The position numbers and the translations under genes were made by a program. The notes below the pieces were generated by a model. It had not been told where the DNA came from, did not search any database, and saw only the letters and a list, made by a program, of their open reading frames with translations. A stretch of 64,000 bases of DNA. Source: Chthoniobacter flavus Ellin428 (GTDB lineage: Bacteria; Verrucomicrobiota; Verrucomicrobiia; Chthoniobacterales; Chthoniobacteraceae). The stretch covers positions 1 to 64,000 of the forward strand of contig NZ_ABVL01000006.1 of NCBI RefSeq assembly GCF_000173075.1, in the 5' to 3' direction. Position 1 is the stretch's first letter. Each line of letters starts with the position of its first letter. Of the stretch, positions 1-8,786 are shown piece after piece.

Positions 1-126
1 GATCGCCCCTCCCAGGGAACCGTTATCACGCCGATTGTTCCACGGAGGCGAGAGCCGCGAGTCTTTTCTTGCGCCTTCAACCAGATGGGTCTGTCATCCA
101 GATTCTCCACGTAGATGACACCTCCC

Positions 127-285
127 ATGCACCGCCTTTTGCTTTTGCTCCTCGCCGCTGTCGTTTTGAGTTCCTGCGCGAGCCAGTCTCCTACCGATGT
201 CACCAAGTCCAGCAAACGCGATGCGTATCATCGCGGTTGGGAGGTATCGAGTTACGTGTCGAGCGAGACGACTGTCGCGAGATAG
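127..285 (+). CDS. Small predicted lipoprotein (52 aa)
   Basis: This short frame encodes a basic start (MHR), a run of leucines and a lipobox ending at Cys17 (residues LSSC), as expected for signal peptidase II processing. The mature part is only about 35 residues, polar and Ser/Thr-rich, with no domain I recognise. A longer frame overlaps it from about position 69 but has no protein-like features. The lipobox is visible; membrane anchoring is inferred from it; the role is unknown. Confidence 0.55.
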   Translation: MHRLLLLLLAAVVLSSCASQSPTDVTKSSKRDAYHRGWEVSSYVSSETTVAR

Positions 286-452
286 AGAAACAAAAGAACG
301 GCCGGCTGTTTCATCCCGCCCAAAGCAAGCCTGCGCAAAGGCGCTGCGGTGGGTGCCGCGCGAAATCGGTTTTGATTTTCCGTGCGTGGGAAAAAATGAG
401 TCGCAGGATCGTTGAACGCAGGCGGCTTCCTGCTACGGTGCGCCGCCCCAAA

Positions 453-635
453 ATGCCAGAACTCCGGATGAGAAAAGATTCCGATTACCTTCAGTTTCGC
501 CCATATCACGCCTTTACTGCTCACGCCACGCGCCCAGAGCAGCTCACCGGAGGTATACGGTGGTGGCACGCCGCGATGATCTTTGGCGCGGCGGCGCTGC
601 TGCTTGCGGTGGGAGCGTGGCTCTGCTTCCGCTAG
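453..635 (+). CDS. Small single-pass membrane protein (60 aa)
   Basis: The C-terminal third is one hydrophobic helix (about residues 38-58) after a polar, charged N-terminus, so it is probably a C-tail-anchored inner-membrane peptide. The ATG at 453 was chosen because everything upstream in this frame is Arg-rich and lacks protein character. It follows the small lipoprotein on the same strand after 167 bases. No family is recognised, and a chance ORF cannot be excluded. Confidence 0.4.
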   Translation: MPELRMRKDSDYLQFRPYHAFTAHATRPEQLTGGIRWWHAAMIFGAAALLLAVGAWLCFR

Positions 636-715
636 GCCGTTGACGCCCGTCGGATCGACATTGGACGCATGCGGTAAGCGCGTTCATCTTTGTTCGACCG
701 ATTTCGATACTACCC

Positions 716-1237
716 TTGAGCACTTTGCCGTCGTCTTCACTCGCCGAGCCTGAAATCGCCTCACCCGAGGCGCTGGATGAACTGATCGCCGCAGTGGCCG
801 ATCTGCAGAGCGCGGCTGAACACGAATTGCGTGATCGGCGGGAGTGGCTCAGTCGCGAACTGGCCAGCGTCGAGGCTGAATTGGCGGACTTGGCCGAGGA
901 GTCGCCGGTGGAAGAGAAGCCGCAGCCCAAGGAGACCACGGATTCGGTGAGGAAGCTGACGTTGCCGGAATTGATCGCGGTATTGGAAGCGGCGCCCGAA
1001 CGCACGCTGAATATCCGCAAGGCGCATTTCGATGTGAAGAGCGTCAAGGCGCTGGCCAAGGCGAATCCGCAACGATTGCAACTCGGCGGCAAGGGTGGCT
1101 GGCCGACGGTGACCTTGGTGGAGTTATCCGATCCGCCGCTTCCCGAAACACCGGCGAAGGAATCGCCGCAGGGGACGTTTTCCTTCGGCGAGGCACTCGC
1201 TGGGTCGCGTAAGAAGAAACGCAAACCCAAGAAGTGA
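716..1237 (+). CDS. Hypothetical protein with N-terminal coiled coil and Lys-rich tail (173 aa)
   Basis: No family is recognised. Residues 15-70 are rich in Glu, Ala and Leu and should form a coiled coil. Residues 80-135 look like a compact alpha/beta domain with a Gly-rich turn (GGKGGW). The last ten residues are almost all Lys and Arg, which suggests nucleic-acid or acidic-surface binding. The frame has no ATG, so TTG at 716 is the likely start. It converges on the protease gene that ends at 1260. Confidence 0.6.
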   Translation: MSTLPSSSLAEPEIASPEALDELIAAVADLQSAAEHELRDRREWLSRELASVEAELADLAEESPVEEKPQPKETTDSVRKLTLPELIAVLEAAPERTLNIRKAHFDVKSVKALAKANPQRLQLGGKGGWPTVTLVELSDPPLPETPAKESPQGTFSFGEALAGSRKKKRKPKK

Positions 1238-1259
1238 GCGCCGGAGAACACGTGGTGAC

Positions 1260-2159
1260 TTAACGCGATCGCGGAGCCATCGGCGTCCTGGGCAGGAACG
1301 GCGCCGCGATCAGGATCAGCAGCACGGCCAGCACGATGTATCCCCAGCGCGGCATGGCCGGCACCACCGGTGCGGGGCCGATGATGGCTTCGATCTGGTT
1401 CGCGTATTGGGCAACGGTCTGGAAGTAGGAATGGTCGGGCTGATTTCCCGGCGTCGAAGGATCTTCATCGTAGAGGGCCTCGTTGTCGGTATCGACGTCG
1501 GAATTGATACCGACCAACGTCCACGTGCCGTTGAGATTCTCGAACAGGCCGCCGCCGGAATCACCGCCCGTGAGCTGACCGGTCTGGGGGCCAAAGGTGA
1601 TGTCGAAGGTCGTCATTAGAAACGTGAAGCCGCTGACCGGATCAGTGCTGTAGTTGCCCAGTGTGGCGCTCGTGCCCCAGCGCTCGAAGCGCGTGGAGTC
1701 GTCGCCCCAGTTCCAGCCTTGATTGGGAATGGCCGTGCCTCTGCCCACGCCCCAGCCGATCATGGTGGCCGGTCGGTTGAAGGTGTTATCGATGGTGCTG
1801 GCCAGGTGCAAAAAAGGCAGGCCCGGGTCGCTCACGATGCGAATGATGCGCAGATCCGCGTTGGTAATGGCGACCGGGATGAAAGTCGTATCGACCGCGT
1901 AGTTGACCCCGTTGAGAAAGACATTGTTCATGTCGTTGTCGACGTGATTGGCGGTCAGGACGTAGCGATTGCCGAGATAGACCCCCGAGGCCCGCGCGCC
2001 GAAGTGATCGTCCAGGCGCGCCACGTATTGCCACGGCGCGCCGTTCGTCGGAGTTACGCGGTTGGCGCTTTCGTCGGAGTTGATGACAATGACTCCGAGC
2101 GCCGGCCGTGCCAGAGCAACTAGACCGAACACGAAGAACTGTAGGGCGCGGATCTTCAT
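1260..2159 (-). CDS. Secreted trypsin-like serine protease with C-terminal IPTL-CTERM-like sorting signal (299 aa)
   Basis: This is an exported S1-type protease. After a signal peptide (residues 1-22) the catalytic triad is visible: His72 in TANHVD, Asp102 in ADLRII and Ser201 in GGDSGGG. The C-terminus carries a Pro-x-x-Pro-x-Trp-Gly motif (residues 267-273), one hydrophobic helix and a basic tail. That order matches IPTL-CTERM-type sorting signals, so the enzyme is probably anchored or processed at the cell surface. The ATG at 2159 was chosen because it directly precedes the signal peptide; the frame is open 15 codons further upstream. The substrate is unknown. Confidence 0.8.
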   Translation of the reverse strand: MKIRALQFFVFGLVALARPALGVIVINSDESANRVTPTNGAPWQYVARLDDHFGARASGVYLGNRYVLTANHVDNDMNNVFLNGVNYAVDTTFIPVAITNADLRIIRIVSDPGLPFLHLASTIDNTFNRPATMIGWGVGRGTAIPNQGWNWGDDSTRFERWGTSATLGNYSTDPVSGFTFLMTTFDITFGPQTGQLTGGDSGGGLFENLNGTWTLVGINSDVDTDNEALYDEDPSTPGNQPDHSYFQTVAQYANQIEAIIGPAPVVPAMPRWGYIVLAVLLILIAAPFLPRTPMAPRSR

Positions 2160-2317
2160 GGCAGTTAAACTGCGTAGAGGAGCGAGTTTCGCCGGAGCGT
2201 TCAAGCCCCGAGCCTCTCCGGAGATGAAAATCGGACAATGTTTGCTTTCCTTGTTTCGCCCCGTTCGAGAATCTCGTTGACCACTGCTTGCGTCGCGTTA
2301 ACAAAGTGTTCCCATCT

Positions 2318-2686
2318 ATGAATCGCCATACATGGCTGACGATGTTGTTTCTCCTCGGGGCCGGGATCGTGGGTTGCGTCCACGCAGAACCCAAAGCGTA
2401 CGATCTCGTGAAGTATCAGGGCAAAGCCGGGAGCGTGACGATTGCGTTCGATTTCGCCGATGGCTATCCGGAGGCCAGCACGATGAAGATCACCGAAGGC
2501 AAAAAGACGACGGCGTTCAATCTGGAGGGATTGGACAACATCCAATTTGTACCGGCGAAGGGCGGCGGCTCGATCAAACGGGTCTCACTGGATCTGAGCG
2601 GGGACGATCGCGCTCCGGCCAAGGTGACCGGAAGCTATGTGGCTGGCGAAAAGACGGTTGCCTTCACGTTGACGAAGCGAAAGTAG
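2318..2686 (+). CDS. Small exported hypothetical protein (122 aa)
   Basis: An N-terminal hydrophobic stretch ends at GIVGC-VHA, so either a lipoprotein (Cys19 as lipid site) or a signal peptidase I cleavage after VHA is possible. The mature part alternates polar and hydrophobic residues, as in a small beta-sandwich, and holds many Lys and Gly. No family is recognised. It is divergent from the anchored protease and is followed 79 bases later by another membrane-anchored protein. Confidence 0.6.
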   Translation: MNRHTWLTMLFLLGAGIVGCVHAEPKAYDLVKYQGKAGSVTIAFDFADGYPEASTMKITEGKKTTAFNLEGLDNIQFVPAKGGGSIKRVSLDLSGDDRAPAKVTGSYVAGEKTVAFTLTKRK

Positions 2687-2765
2687 CCGGATGCGGAACA
2701 GGCGACGGATTGGACAAACCGCTTCGCCCTTGCCGCGGCGATGAGGAGTCGCTTTTTTAGACCGA

Positions 2766-3512
2766 ATGTCTTCCTCTTCCTCCCGAGCTTCTGCCCAGCC
2801 CAACGACCGGCGATGGCTGGTCATCGTGCTGATTCTCCTCGCCGTGGTGAGCTGTTCCGTCGGTGGCTGGATCTATTGGCAAAAGAGGCAGGCCAGGCAG
2901 GAGGAGATGCAGGCCCAGCGGGACAAGACGACGCCTTCGCCGATCAGCGCGATTGAAGATGTCACTGCCGCGCGTGCTCTGGCGAATTACTTGAACCGCA
3001 TCCGCGCCCAGGTCCGCGAGCACGAGGCGGCCTACGTGCGTCTGCAGCGGTCGAAGGCGCTGGCGTGGAATTTTCCGCAGCGGGAAGATATCGAGAAGGC
3101 CCGGCAGGTCGTGCGCGATTTTCTCAGCACCAACCAGCGGCTGGCGGACAGCCTGGAACACGGTGAGAGCTTCATCCGCGCGGAACTGGAGACCGCAAAG
3201 GTCCCTGCGGCGGTGCGCGATTCGGTTCTCGAGCGTTATGAGAAGACACAGAAGCCGTTGCTGCCGATGCAACAGCGCATCCGCGAGAGTGACGATGCGA
3301 TCGGACAGAACGCCCTGGCGGTGCTCGATCTGCTCGATTTCAACTGGGGGAACTGGACCCGCGACGAAGCCACCGGCCGCATCGATTTCCCAAACACGAT
3401 TACGTTGGCGACCTTCAAGGAGTACGTCGGGAAGATTGCCGACGCCGCGAATGACCGGAAGCAGGCGGAAGACGACCTGGCGAATTACCGCCGGGATCAC
3501 CCGACGCAGTGA
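2766..3512 (+). CDS. Membrane-anchored coiled-coil protein (248 aa)
   Basis: One membrane helix (about residues 17-38) follows a Ser-rich, charged N-terminus. The remainder, about 200 residues, is highly charged, helical and rich in Glu, Arg and Gln, which suggests an extended periplasmic coiled coil. No enzyme motif is visible and the family is not recognised. The N-terminal anchor fits a scaffold or sensor role, but that is speculation. Confidence 0.65.
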   Translation: MSSSSSRASAQPNDRRWLVIVLILLAVVSCSVGGWIYWQKRQARQEEMQAQRDKTTPSPISAIEDVTAARALANYLNRIRAQVREHEAAYVRLQRSKALAWNFPQREDIEKARQVVRDFLSTNQRLADSLEHGESFIRAELETAKVPAAVRDSVLERYEKTQKPLLPMQQRIRESDDAIGQNALAVLDLLDFNWGNWTRDEATGRIDFPNTITLATFKEYVGKIADAANDRKQAEDDLANYRRDHPTQ

Positions 3513-3539
3513 AAAGTCGGGCGGAATGATGAACGGCGG

Positions 3540-4487
3540 CTAGCGGTGATAAGCCGACGCGGTGTTGTCGAAGGGATCGTAGATGTCGCGGCTATTGCGG
3601 GAGGGCGCGTAGACGAAACCGTAGAGGTCCTTTTTGATGTCCACCGGATCGAGTAGCAGGCCCATCTTGGTGGCGCGCGCTTTGTATTCGATGAGCACGC
3701 GCCGGGTGCCGTTGAGACCCCACATCTTGAAGCCGGTGCCGAAAAGTCCGCCATTGGGGAAAAGCTCCTCCAGGCCGGCCATCGCGTGGAAGCAATTGAT
3801 GGCGATCCGATCCTTGCGAGTGAGGCGATCGTCGGCGCGGTATTTGATGGCCCCGCTGTTGAGCAAGTGCAGGCGACGGACGGCAAGATTGAACGCGGTC
3901 TCGGTGATTTCGTACGGGCCCCACATGCCGATGGCGTTTTTGGCGTTTACGCCCAACTTGATGGTTTCATCGAGCTTGAAGCTTTTCCCGGGCGAGATCG
4001 GGCACTTGTTCCACGAGGCGAAGAGGCGGCTCCCGAAACCATCGAACACGCACAGGTCGGGATTCCGATCGAAATCGTGTGGTATCCAGCTAATGGTGAA
4101 AGCCTCGAAGTCGCGGTTCTGGTATCTTCGCAATTCCAGCCCCTCGGTGAGTTGCGGATGCCGGTCATTGGCGAACACGCGGATCACCGACATAAACGAA
4201 TGCGAAAAGGCCGGGTCGTTGCCTTTGTTCTCGTAGGCGAATGGGATGATGAAATAGCGGTCGTGGGCCAATTTGCCCTTGGCGAGCTTCGCCGTGACTT
4301 TGGCTTTGATGTGATTGGTGATCTGCTCGAAGACCGGCACATCGTAGTTGGAAAAATCAGCATCCGGCTTGCCCCAACCGGCATGCGCCCTCGTCGGGGA
4401 ACCAAGGAAGAGCGCGCAGGCGAGGAAGGCGAGTGCCGAGAACGTGAAAGACGCGAACGCGTGAGAGAGAAGACGGGAATTATTCAT
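3540..4487 (-). CDS. Secreted hypothetical protein (315 aa)
   Basis: The protein begins with a signal peptide whose cleavage site is probably the AHA just before Gly-Trp-Gly. The ATG at 4487 places that signal at the N-terminus; the frame extends 34 codons upstream without signal-like character. The mature 280 residues contain several aromatic and Asp/Asn-rich stretches and two cysteines, but no motif I can assign. It converges on the coiled-coil gene ending at 3512. Confidence 0.6.
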   Translation of the reverse strand: MNNSRLLSHAFASFTFSALAFLACALFLGSPTRAHAGWGKPDADFSNYDVPVFEQITNHIKAKVTAKLAKGKLAHDRYFIIPFAYENKGNDPAFSHSFMSVIRVFANDRHPQLTEGLELRRYQNRDFEAFTISWIPHDFDRNPDLCVFDGFGSRLFASWNKCPISPGKSFKLDETIKLGVNAKNAIGMWGPYEITETAFNLAVRRLHLLNSGAIKYRADDRLTRKDRIAINCFHAMAGLEELFPNGGLFGTGFKMWGLNGTRRVLIEYKARATKMGLLLDPVDIKKDLYGFVYAPSRNSRDIYDPFDNTASAYHR

Positions 4488-4659
4488 CGCACTTCCGATT
4501 TCTGCGGAAGAGGTTAACGGAGCGTGCGCAGAGCGGCGAGTGCAAAATGCCAATTTAGAGGAAGCCGATGCGAGACACAACGCCGGCACGGAAGCGAACC
4601 GCCTTTTTCCCTGGGCCCTTTACGTCCTAAAGAACCTGCAATAGCGTTGCTATAGAGCG

Positions 4660-5157
4660 ATGAAACAAAGTCTCCTCAATCGCTGCAATGACTGCGGGCA
4701 TACCTGGTTCCCGAGAGGCTTTGATATTTCCAAAAAGTGCCCGAGTTGCGCGGGAGCGGATGTCGATAAGACCGGTTTTATGTATCTGGCCTTGCTGGCC
4801 GTGATGGCGGTTGGGGCCGGCATCTTTTGGGCGACGGATCGCCCCCACAAGGCGGCCCACACGGCGGCGGTCCCCGCGGCCACGCCGATGATGCATATGA
4901 AGTCGCGCGGGAGTAAGACCGCGTCGGATATTCCCCTCGGGCCAATCACGATCAACAATGAGGCGGACGGCCGGCGCGAGGCGTTGCGGCTCTACCCGGA
5001 TCTCGGCATTGCGAATTCCCCGTTGAACCGGGAATTTGTCATCCGCTACAACAGCTACCAGCGGCTCGAACCGGAAGTCTTCCGGAACCCGTCGTGGCCG
5101 GTGATCCTGGCGAAGGAAAGTGCGGCGGCGATCGGCGAGCCGTTGAAAACCCCATGA
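4660..5157 (+). CDS. Zinc-ribbon single-TM protein (165 aa)
   Basis: An N-terminal zinc ribbon (Cys9-x2-Cys12 and Cys27-x2-Cys30) is followed by one membrane helix (about residues 40-58) and a 100-residue domain outside the membrane. Zinc ribbons in this position are common in bacterial membrane proteins of unknown role. The stop codon overlaps the start of the next gene in an ATGA arrangement, so the two zinc-ribbon proteins are probably made together. Confidence 0.7.
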   Translation: MKQSLLNRCNDCGHTWFPRGFDISKKCPSCAGADVDKTGFMYLALLAVMAVGAGIFWATDRPHKAAHTAAVPAATPMMHMKSRGSKTASDIPLGPITINNEADGRREALRLYPDLGIANSPLNREFVIRYNSYQRLEPEVFRNPSWPVILAKESAAAIGEPLKTP

Positions 5158-5627
5158 AGATCTGCCCGAATTGCGAGTTCTCCAATGACGAACGCTTTCC
5201 GACGTGCGCGTATTGCAACGCGATGATCATGGACGTCCCGGTCACCCCCTCCGCCGATCCCGATGATCTCGAGCACGAGCGGCGCGCGCTTTCCGAAACG
5301 CGTCATCGGACGATTCGCGGGCAGGTGGCCTGGGCGGGTGTGCTCTACGCGATCGTCATTGCATTGACCGCAGCGACGCTCGGCCAGGTGGATCATCCGC
5401 TGGCGCTCGCGCTTTATGCCGGCAGCGGCTTGCTGGTGACGTTCGCGATCACCCGCAACATCGCCGGGCAGTTTTCCGCGTCGCTGCTGCAAGGCATTCT
5501 CACCCTTTTGCTGATCCTCTGTTTTGGGCCCATCCAACTGTTCTCGATATTCATGCTGGTCGGCCACATCATCGTCCCGAGCATCCTGTGGCATTGGATC
5601 GAGCTGATCTACAGCGCGAATCGCTGA
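5154..5627 (+). CDS. Zinc-ribbon multi-TM protein (157 aa)
   Basis: Two CxxC knuckles (CPNC at about residue 4 and CAYC at about residue 18) form an N-terminal zinc ribbon. It is followed by about 45 polar residues and three hydrophobic helices. The ATG at 5154 overlaps the preceding stop codon by four bases, which implies translational coupling and decides the start. The shared N-terminal design suggests the pair act in one complex; the function is unknown. Confidence 0.7.
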   Translation: MKICPNCEFSNDERFPTCAYCNAMIMDVPVTPSADPDDLEHERRALSETRHRTIRGQVAWAGVLYAIVIALTAATLGQVDHPLALALYAGSGLLVTFAITRNIAGQFSASLLQGILTLLLILCFGPIQLFSIFMLVGHIIVPSILWHWIELIYSANR

Positions 5628-5702
5628 AGGGCGCCAACCGGTACCCCAGCTTGCGCGGTGGGGCCTAAGCGGCGATAATTTCGGGGATTAAACACGTTGG
5701 CC

Positions 5703-7097
5703 ATGTCCCCCTTCGCCTGCCCCAATTTCCAACACGCGGTCAGCCGTCGCCATGCGCTCAAGGTGGGCGGACTCGGGCTGCTCGGGCTGAACTTTCCCCA
5801 GATCCTCAACGCCGAGGCTTACGGCACGAATGAGAAGCTGAAGGCCAGGGCCAAGTCAGTGATCTTCCTTTTCCAATGGGGCGGGCCGTCGCACATCGAT
5901 ATGTTCGACATGAAGCCGGATGCGCCCGAGGGCATCCGCGGGCCGCACAAGCCGATCGCCAGCAAGGCCGACGGCATCCAGGTTTCCGAGCATCTGCCGA
6001 AGACGGCGAAGATCATGGACAAGGTGACGCTCATCCGGTCCATGCATCACACGATGAAGAATCACAACTCGGCCGGCTATTATGCGCTGACCGGGCATGC
6101 GCCGCCGAGCGACGACCAACGCTTGCGCGATTCGCTGGATCTCTTCCCGGGCTATGCATCGATCGTCAACAAGCTGGCGCCGCTGAAGGGCGACATGCCG
6201 ACCTCGGTGTCGTATCCCTACGTCATTAGCGATGGCTCGGTCACGCCGGGGCAACAAGCCAGCTTCCTGGGCAAGGATAACGATCCGCTGACGGTGCTGG
6301 AGGATCCGAATTCACCGTCGTTTTCGTTGCCGGAATTGAGCCTGCCGGTGGACATCCCCTTCGAACGGATGCAGGCCCGCCGCGAACTGCAGCAGCTCAT
6401 CGACCAGCAGGCGAAGCTCATGGACATCTCGCCGCAGGCGCGGGGATTCGATGGCTACTACGATCGCGCCATCGGCATGCTGCAATCGCCCAAGCTGCGC
6501 AATGCTTTCAATCTTTCCGCCGAGCCGGAGAAGGTGCGCGAGGCTTATGGCCGCTCGACTTACGGCCAGAGTTGCCTGCTCGCACGTCGCCTGGTCGAGG
6601 CCGGGACGAAATTCGTGACGGTGTATTTTGCGCCGAGCATCGGTGGACAAAGCACCACCGAAGGCGGCTGGGACACGCATGGCTTCAACAACACGCGCAT
6701 GTTCCCGATCATCGAGAAGTTTCATCTGCCGATCACGGAACAGACGCTGCCCACGTTGCTCATCGATCTCGAGGAGCGTGGGCTGCTCGACTCTACGCTG
6801 GTAGTCTGGATGGGCGAATTCGGCCGCACGCCGAACATCAACAAGAACGTGAGCCGTGACCACTGGCCGATGTGCTACACGACGCTTCTCGCCGGCGGCG
6901 GGGTGAAGCGTGGCTTCGTCTACGGCGCGAGCGACAAGACGGGTTCGTATCCGGCGGAAAATCCGGTGCGCCCCGACGACCTCGCGGCGACGATCTACGC
7001 CGCGCTCGGCATCGACCCGCATACGGAGTTGCGCAGCGCCGCGGGGCGGCCGGTTCTCGCGGCGGATGGGAAGCCGGTGATGGGGATTTTTGCCTGA
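5703..7097 (+). CDS. DUF1501 domain-containing protein, Tat-exported (464 aa)
   Basis: DUF1501 proteins are exported relatives of the alkaline-phosphatase/sulfatase superfamily and are abundant in Planctomycetes and Verrucomicrobia. The N-terminus has a twin-arginine motif (SRRHALK, residues 14-20) and a hydrophobic stretch. Family signatures are visible: WGGPSHIDMFDMKP near residue 60, the GWDTH motif in the middle and EFGRTP near the C-terminus. ATG at 5703 was preferred to the TTG two codons upstream. Family partners are often exported cytochromes, and the convergent neighbour is one. The substrate is unknown. Confidence 0.88.
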   Translation: MSPFACPNFQHAVSRRHALKVGGLGLLGLNFPQILNAEAYGTNEKLKARAKSVIFLFQWGGPSHIDMFDMKPDAPEGIRGPHKPIASKADGIQVSEHLPKTAKIMDKVTLIRSMHHTMKNHNSAGYYALTGHAPPSDDQRLRDSLDLFPGYASIVNKLAPLKGDMPTSVSYPYVISDGSVTPGQQASFLGKDNDPLTVLEDPNSPSFSLPELSLPVDIPFERMQARRELQQLIDQQAKLMDISPQARGFDGYYDRAIGMLQSPKLRNAFNLSAEPEKVREAYGRSTYGQSCLLARRLVEAGTKFVTVYFAPSIGGQSTTEGGWDTHGFNNTRMFPIIEKFHLPITEQTLPTLLIDLEERGLLDSTLVVWMGEFGRTPNINKNVSRDHWPMCYTTLLAGGGVKRGFVYGASDKTGSYPAENPVRPDDLAATIYAALGIDPHTELRSAAGRPVLAADGKPVMGIFA

Positions 7098-7172
7098 GTA
7101 GTCAGTTCAGTAATCAGTAATCAGTCGCTTGCGCGGAGAGACTGTTTTCTAAGCACTCAACACTAAGCACTC
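7098..7172. repeat. Short tandem words between convergent genes
   Basis: Directly after the DUF1501 stop codon there are tandem copies of the seven-base word AATCAGT, then a second block built from AAGCACT/CAACACT. The first word is the same as in the larger palindrome at 52254-52342. Here only one arm is clear. Confidence 0.6.
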
Positions 7173-7176
7173 CCGC

Positions 7177-8517
7177 CTACGGGCTCGCGACGAATCGCCG
7201 CACCCAAGTCCCGCACCCGAGATTCCAAACGCACACCGTACCGTCATAGCTGCCGGTGGCGATTTGGTCCGGGTTCGATCCCACGGCGAGGGCGCTGATC
7301 GCATCGGGCTGTCCGTAGAGGGTGAAAAGCGTTTCGTCGTCGGGCGTTTCGATGCGCAGCAGACCATCTTCCCCGGCTAAAGCGAGTCCGCCCGTCACCC
7401 AGGCCAGACGCTCCGGATGTCCGGCCACGTCGGTCCGCTTCGGCTTCTTCTCGGTGGTCGTCCATTTCCAGTAGTCGAGCGGGCTGTTTTGCGCGAGGGA
7501 CAGGACGGTGTCGCCATCGTGCGAGAAGATGGCGGCGTAGACGGCCGTTTCGTGGCCGGTGTAGGTCGATTCCAGTTCACCCGTAGCGGCGCTGGAAATG
7601 CGCACCGTGCGATCCCGGCTCGAGGAGAGCACGTGGGTGCCGTCGGGAGAGTAGGCCACGCTCTGCACCCAGTCCGCGTGATTGCGCATGATGTGCGCCT
7701 GCTTGCCGCTCTTCACGTCGAAGAGCCGGATGGTGCGGTCAGCGCTGCCGGCGGCGAGCTGCGTGCCGTCAGGATTGAAAGCCACGCACAAGGCCATGTC
7801 CGGCAAATCGCAGAGGAAGCGTGGCTCGGCGTTCGGGCTGGGATCGATCAGGATCACCGTGCCCCACTGCGCGGGCGAGCCGCCCGCCACGGCGAGTTCT
7901 CCGGTTTTGCGATGCCAGGCGAGCGCGCTGATCCGCTCGGGGAGGCCGCCGATACGCCGCACGAGCGCCCCGGTATCGAGATCCCAGATGGTTACCTCGT
8001 AATAACCCGACACGGCGAGCTGCGTGCCGTCCGGGCTGAAGGCGAGCGCGGTGATGGGCGCCGGGCGCGGGTACTTCACCGGCGCGGATTTGAGCAGCGA
8101 CTCGCGGACGAGTTCGGAAAGCGGGCGGTCCGCCGGTCCGCCATCATTGACCGCGCCTTCCTTGATCCAACGTTCGATCAACGCGATCTCGCTGGCCGGG
8201 AGAGCGTCCGCCTTCTGCGGCATGCGATCGTTCGCGTCCTTCTCGATGAGTCGTTGATAGAGCTCGGAATCGCCGATCTTGCCGGGCGTCAGCGGAGCAA
8301 GGTCGCTGTCGCCGGCCTTGGACATGCGCTTGAGGCTGTCGAGGCGGTAGCCGCCCTTGGCGGAATCCTCGCCATGGCAGGCCGCGCAGCGGCGCTGCAG
8401 CATCGGGGCGATCTCCTTCCGAAAGCTCACCGCCGTTTCCGTCGCCGCCCGCGTTTCGCCGAGCAGCGCGACGAGGGCGAAGAGCAGCGACGAAGCGGTC
8501 AGGCGAAGAGGGGGCAT
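7177..8517 (-). CDS. Planctomycete-type cytochrome c with WD40 propeller, exported (446 aa)
   Basis: A signal peptide is followed by a class I haem site, CAACH at residues 44-48, within the PSCyt1-type domain common in this superphylum. About seven WD40-like blades follow from residue 150 to the end, with repeated FSPDGT and DRTVRI/LFD signatures. Such fusions act as periplasmic redox proteins with an interaction platform. The ATG at 8517 begins the signal peptide; the frame is open 26 codons upstream without meaning. It converges on DUF1501. The electron partner is unknown. Confidence 0.85.
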   Translation of the reverse strand: MPPLRLTASSLLFALVALLGETRAATETAVSFRKEIAPMLQRRCAACHGEDSAKGGYRLDSLKRMSKAGDSDLAPLTPGKIGDSELYQRLIEKDANDRMPQKADALPASEIALIERWIKEGAVNDGGPADRPLSELVRESLLKSAPVKYPRPAPITALAFSPDGTQLAVSGYYEVTIWDLDTGALVRRIGGLPERISALAWHRKTGELAVAGGSPAQWGTVILIDPSPNAEPRFLCDLPDMALCVAFNPDGTQLAAGSADRTIRLFDVKSGKQAHIMRNHADWVQSVAYSPDGTHVLSSSRDRTVRISSAATGELESTYTGHETAVYAAIFSHDGDTVLSLAQNSPLDYWKWTTTEKKPKRTDVAGHPERLAWVTGGLALAGEDGLLRIETPDDETLFTLYGQPDAISALAVGSNPDQIATGSYDGTVCVWNLGCGTWVRRFVASP

Positions 8518-8645
8518 GGCAAAAATCACCGCCCCACATGACCCGCGGCACGAGCGAAAGTTAGGGCTGGTGCGATGGTAGATGGAGGGTGGCACGAAGC
8601 GGCGGAAAAGGGTCGATTCGCGGAGTCAAAAAGAGTCAGGTGTAT

Positions 8646-8662
8646 TGTATCTATACGATACA
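8646..8662. promoter_or_regulatory. AT-rich inverted repeat upstream of ECF sigma gene
   Basis: TGTATC and GATACA form an inverted repeat within a markedly AT-rich patch (about 8640-8690) in otherwise GC-rich DNA. It lies about 125 bases upstream of the sigma-factor start and about 130 bases upstream of the divergent cytochrome gene. It may be an operator or promoter region; no binding factor can be named. Confidence 0.3.
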
Positions 8663-8786
8663 GATATGTATTGAAATAATACACACTTCGCGGACAAAAT
8701 CCTGACGCTCCAGAGTAAATGTCCGCTGGCACGGGGATGGCAATAGAGGATCTCGACTCCACTCAAACTTCAACCTCTCGCACGTC

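Noticed and set aside
69..635. Open frame of 188 codons at the window start
   Set aside because: Its first two thirds have no protein character and overlap a better small lipoprotein frame; only the last 60 codons look real and are listed separately.
7260..7280. tRNA-like GGTTCGATCC segment
   Set aside because: It lies inside the WD40-cytochrome coding region and no cloverleaf can be drawn around it.
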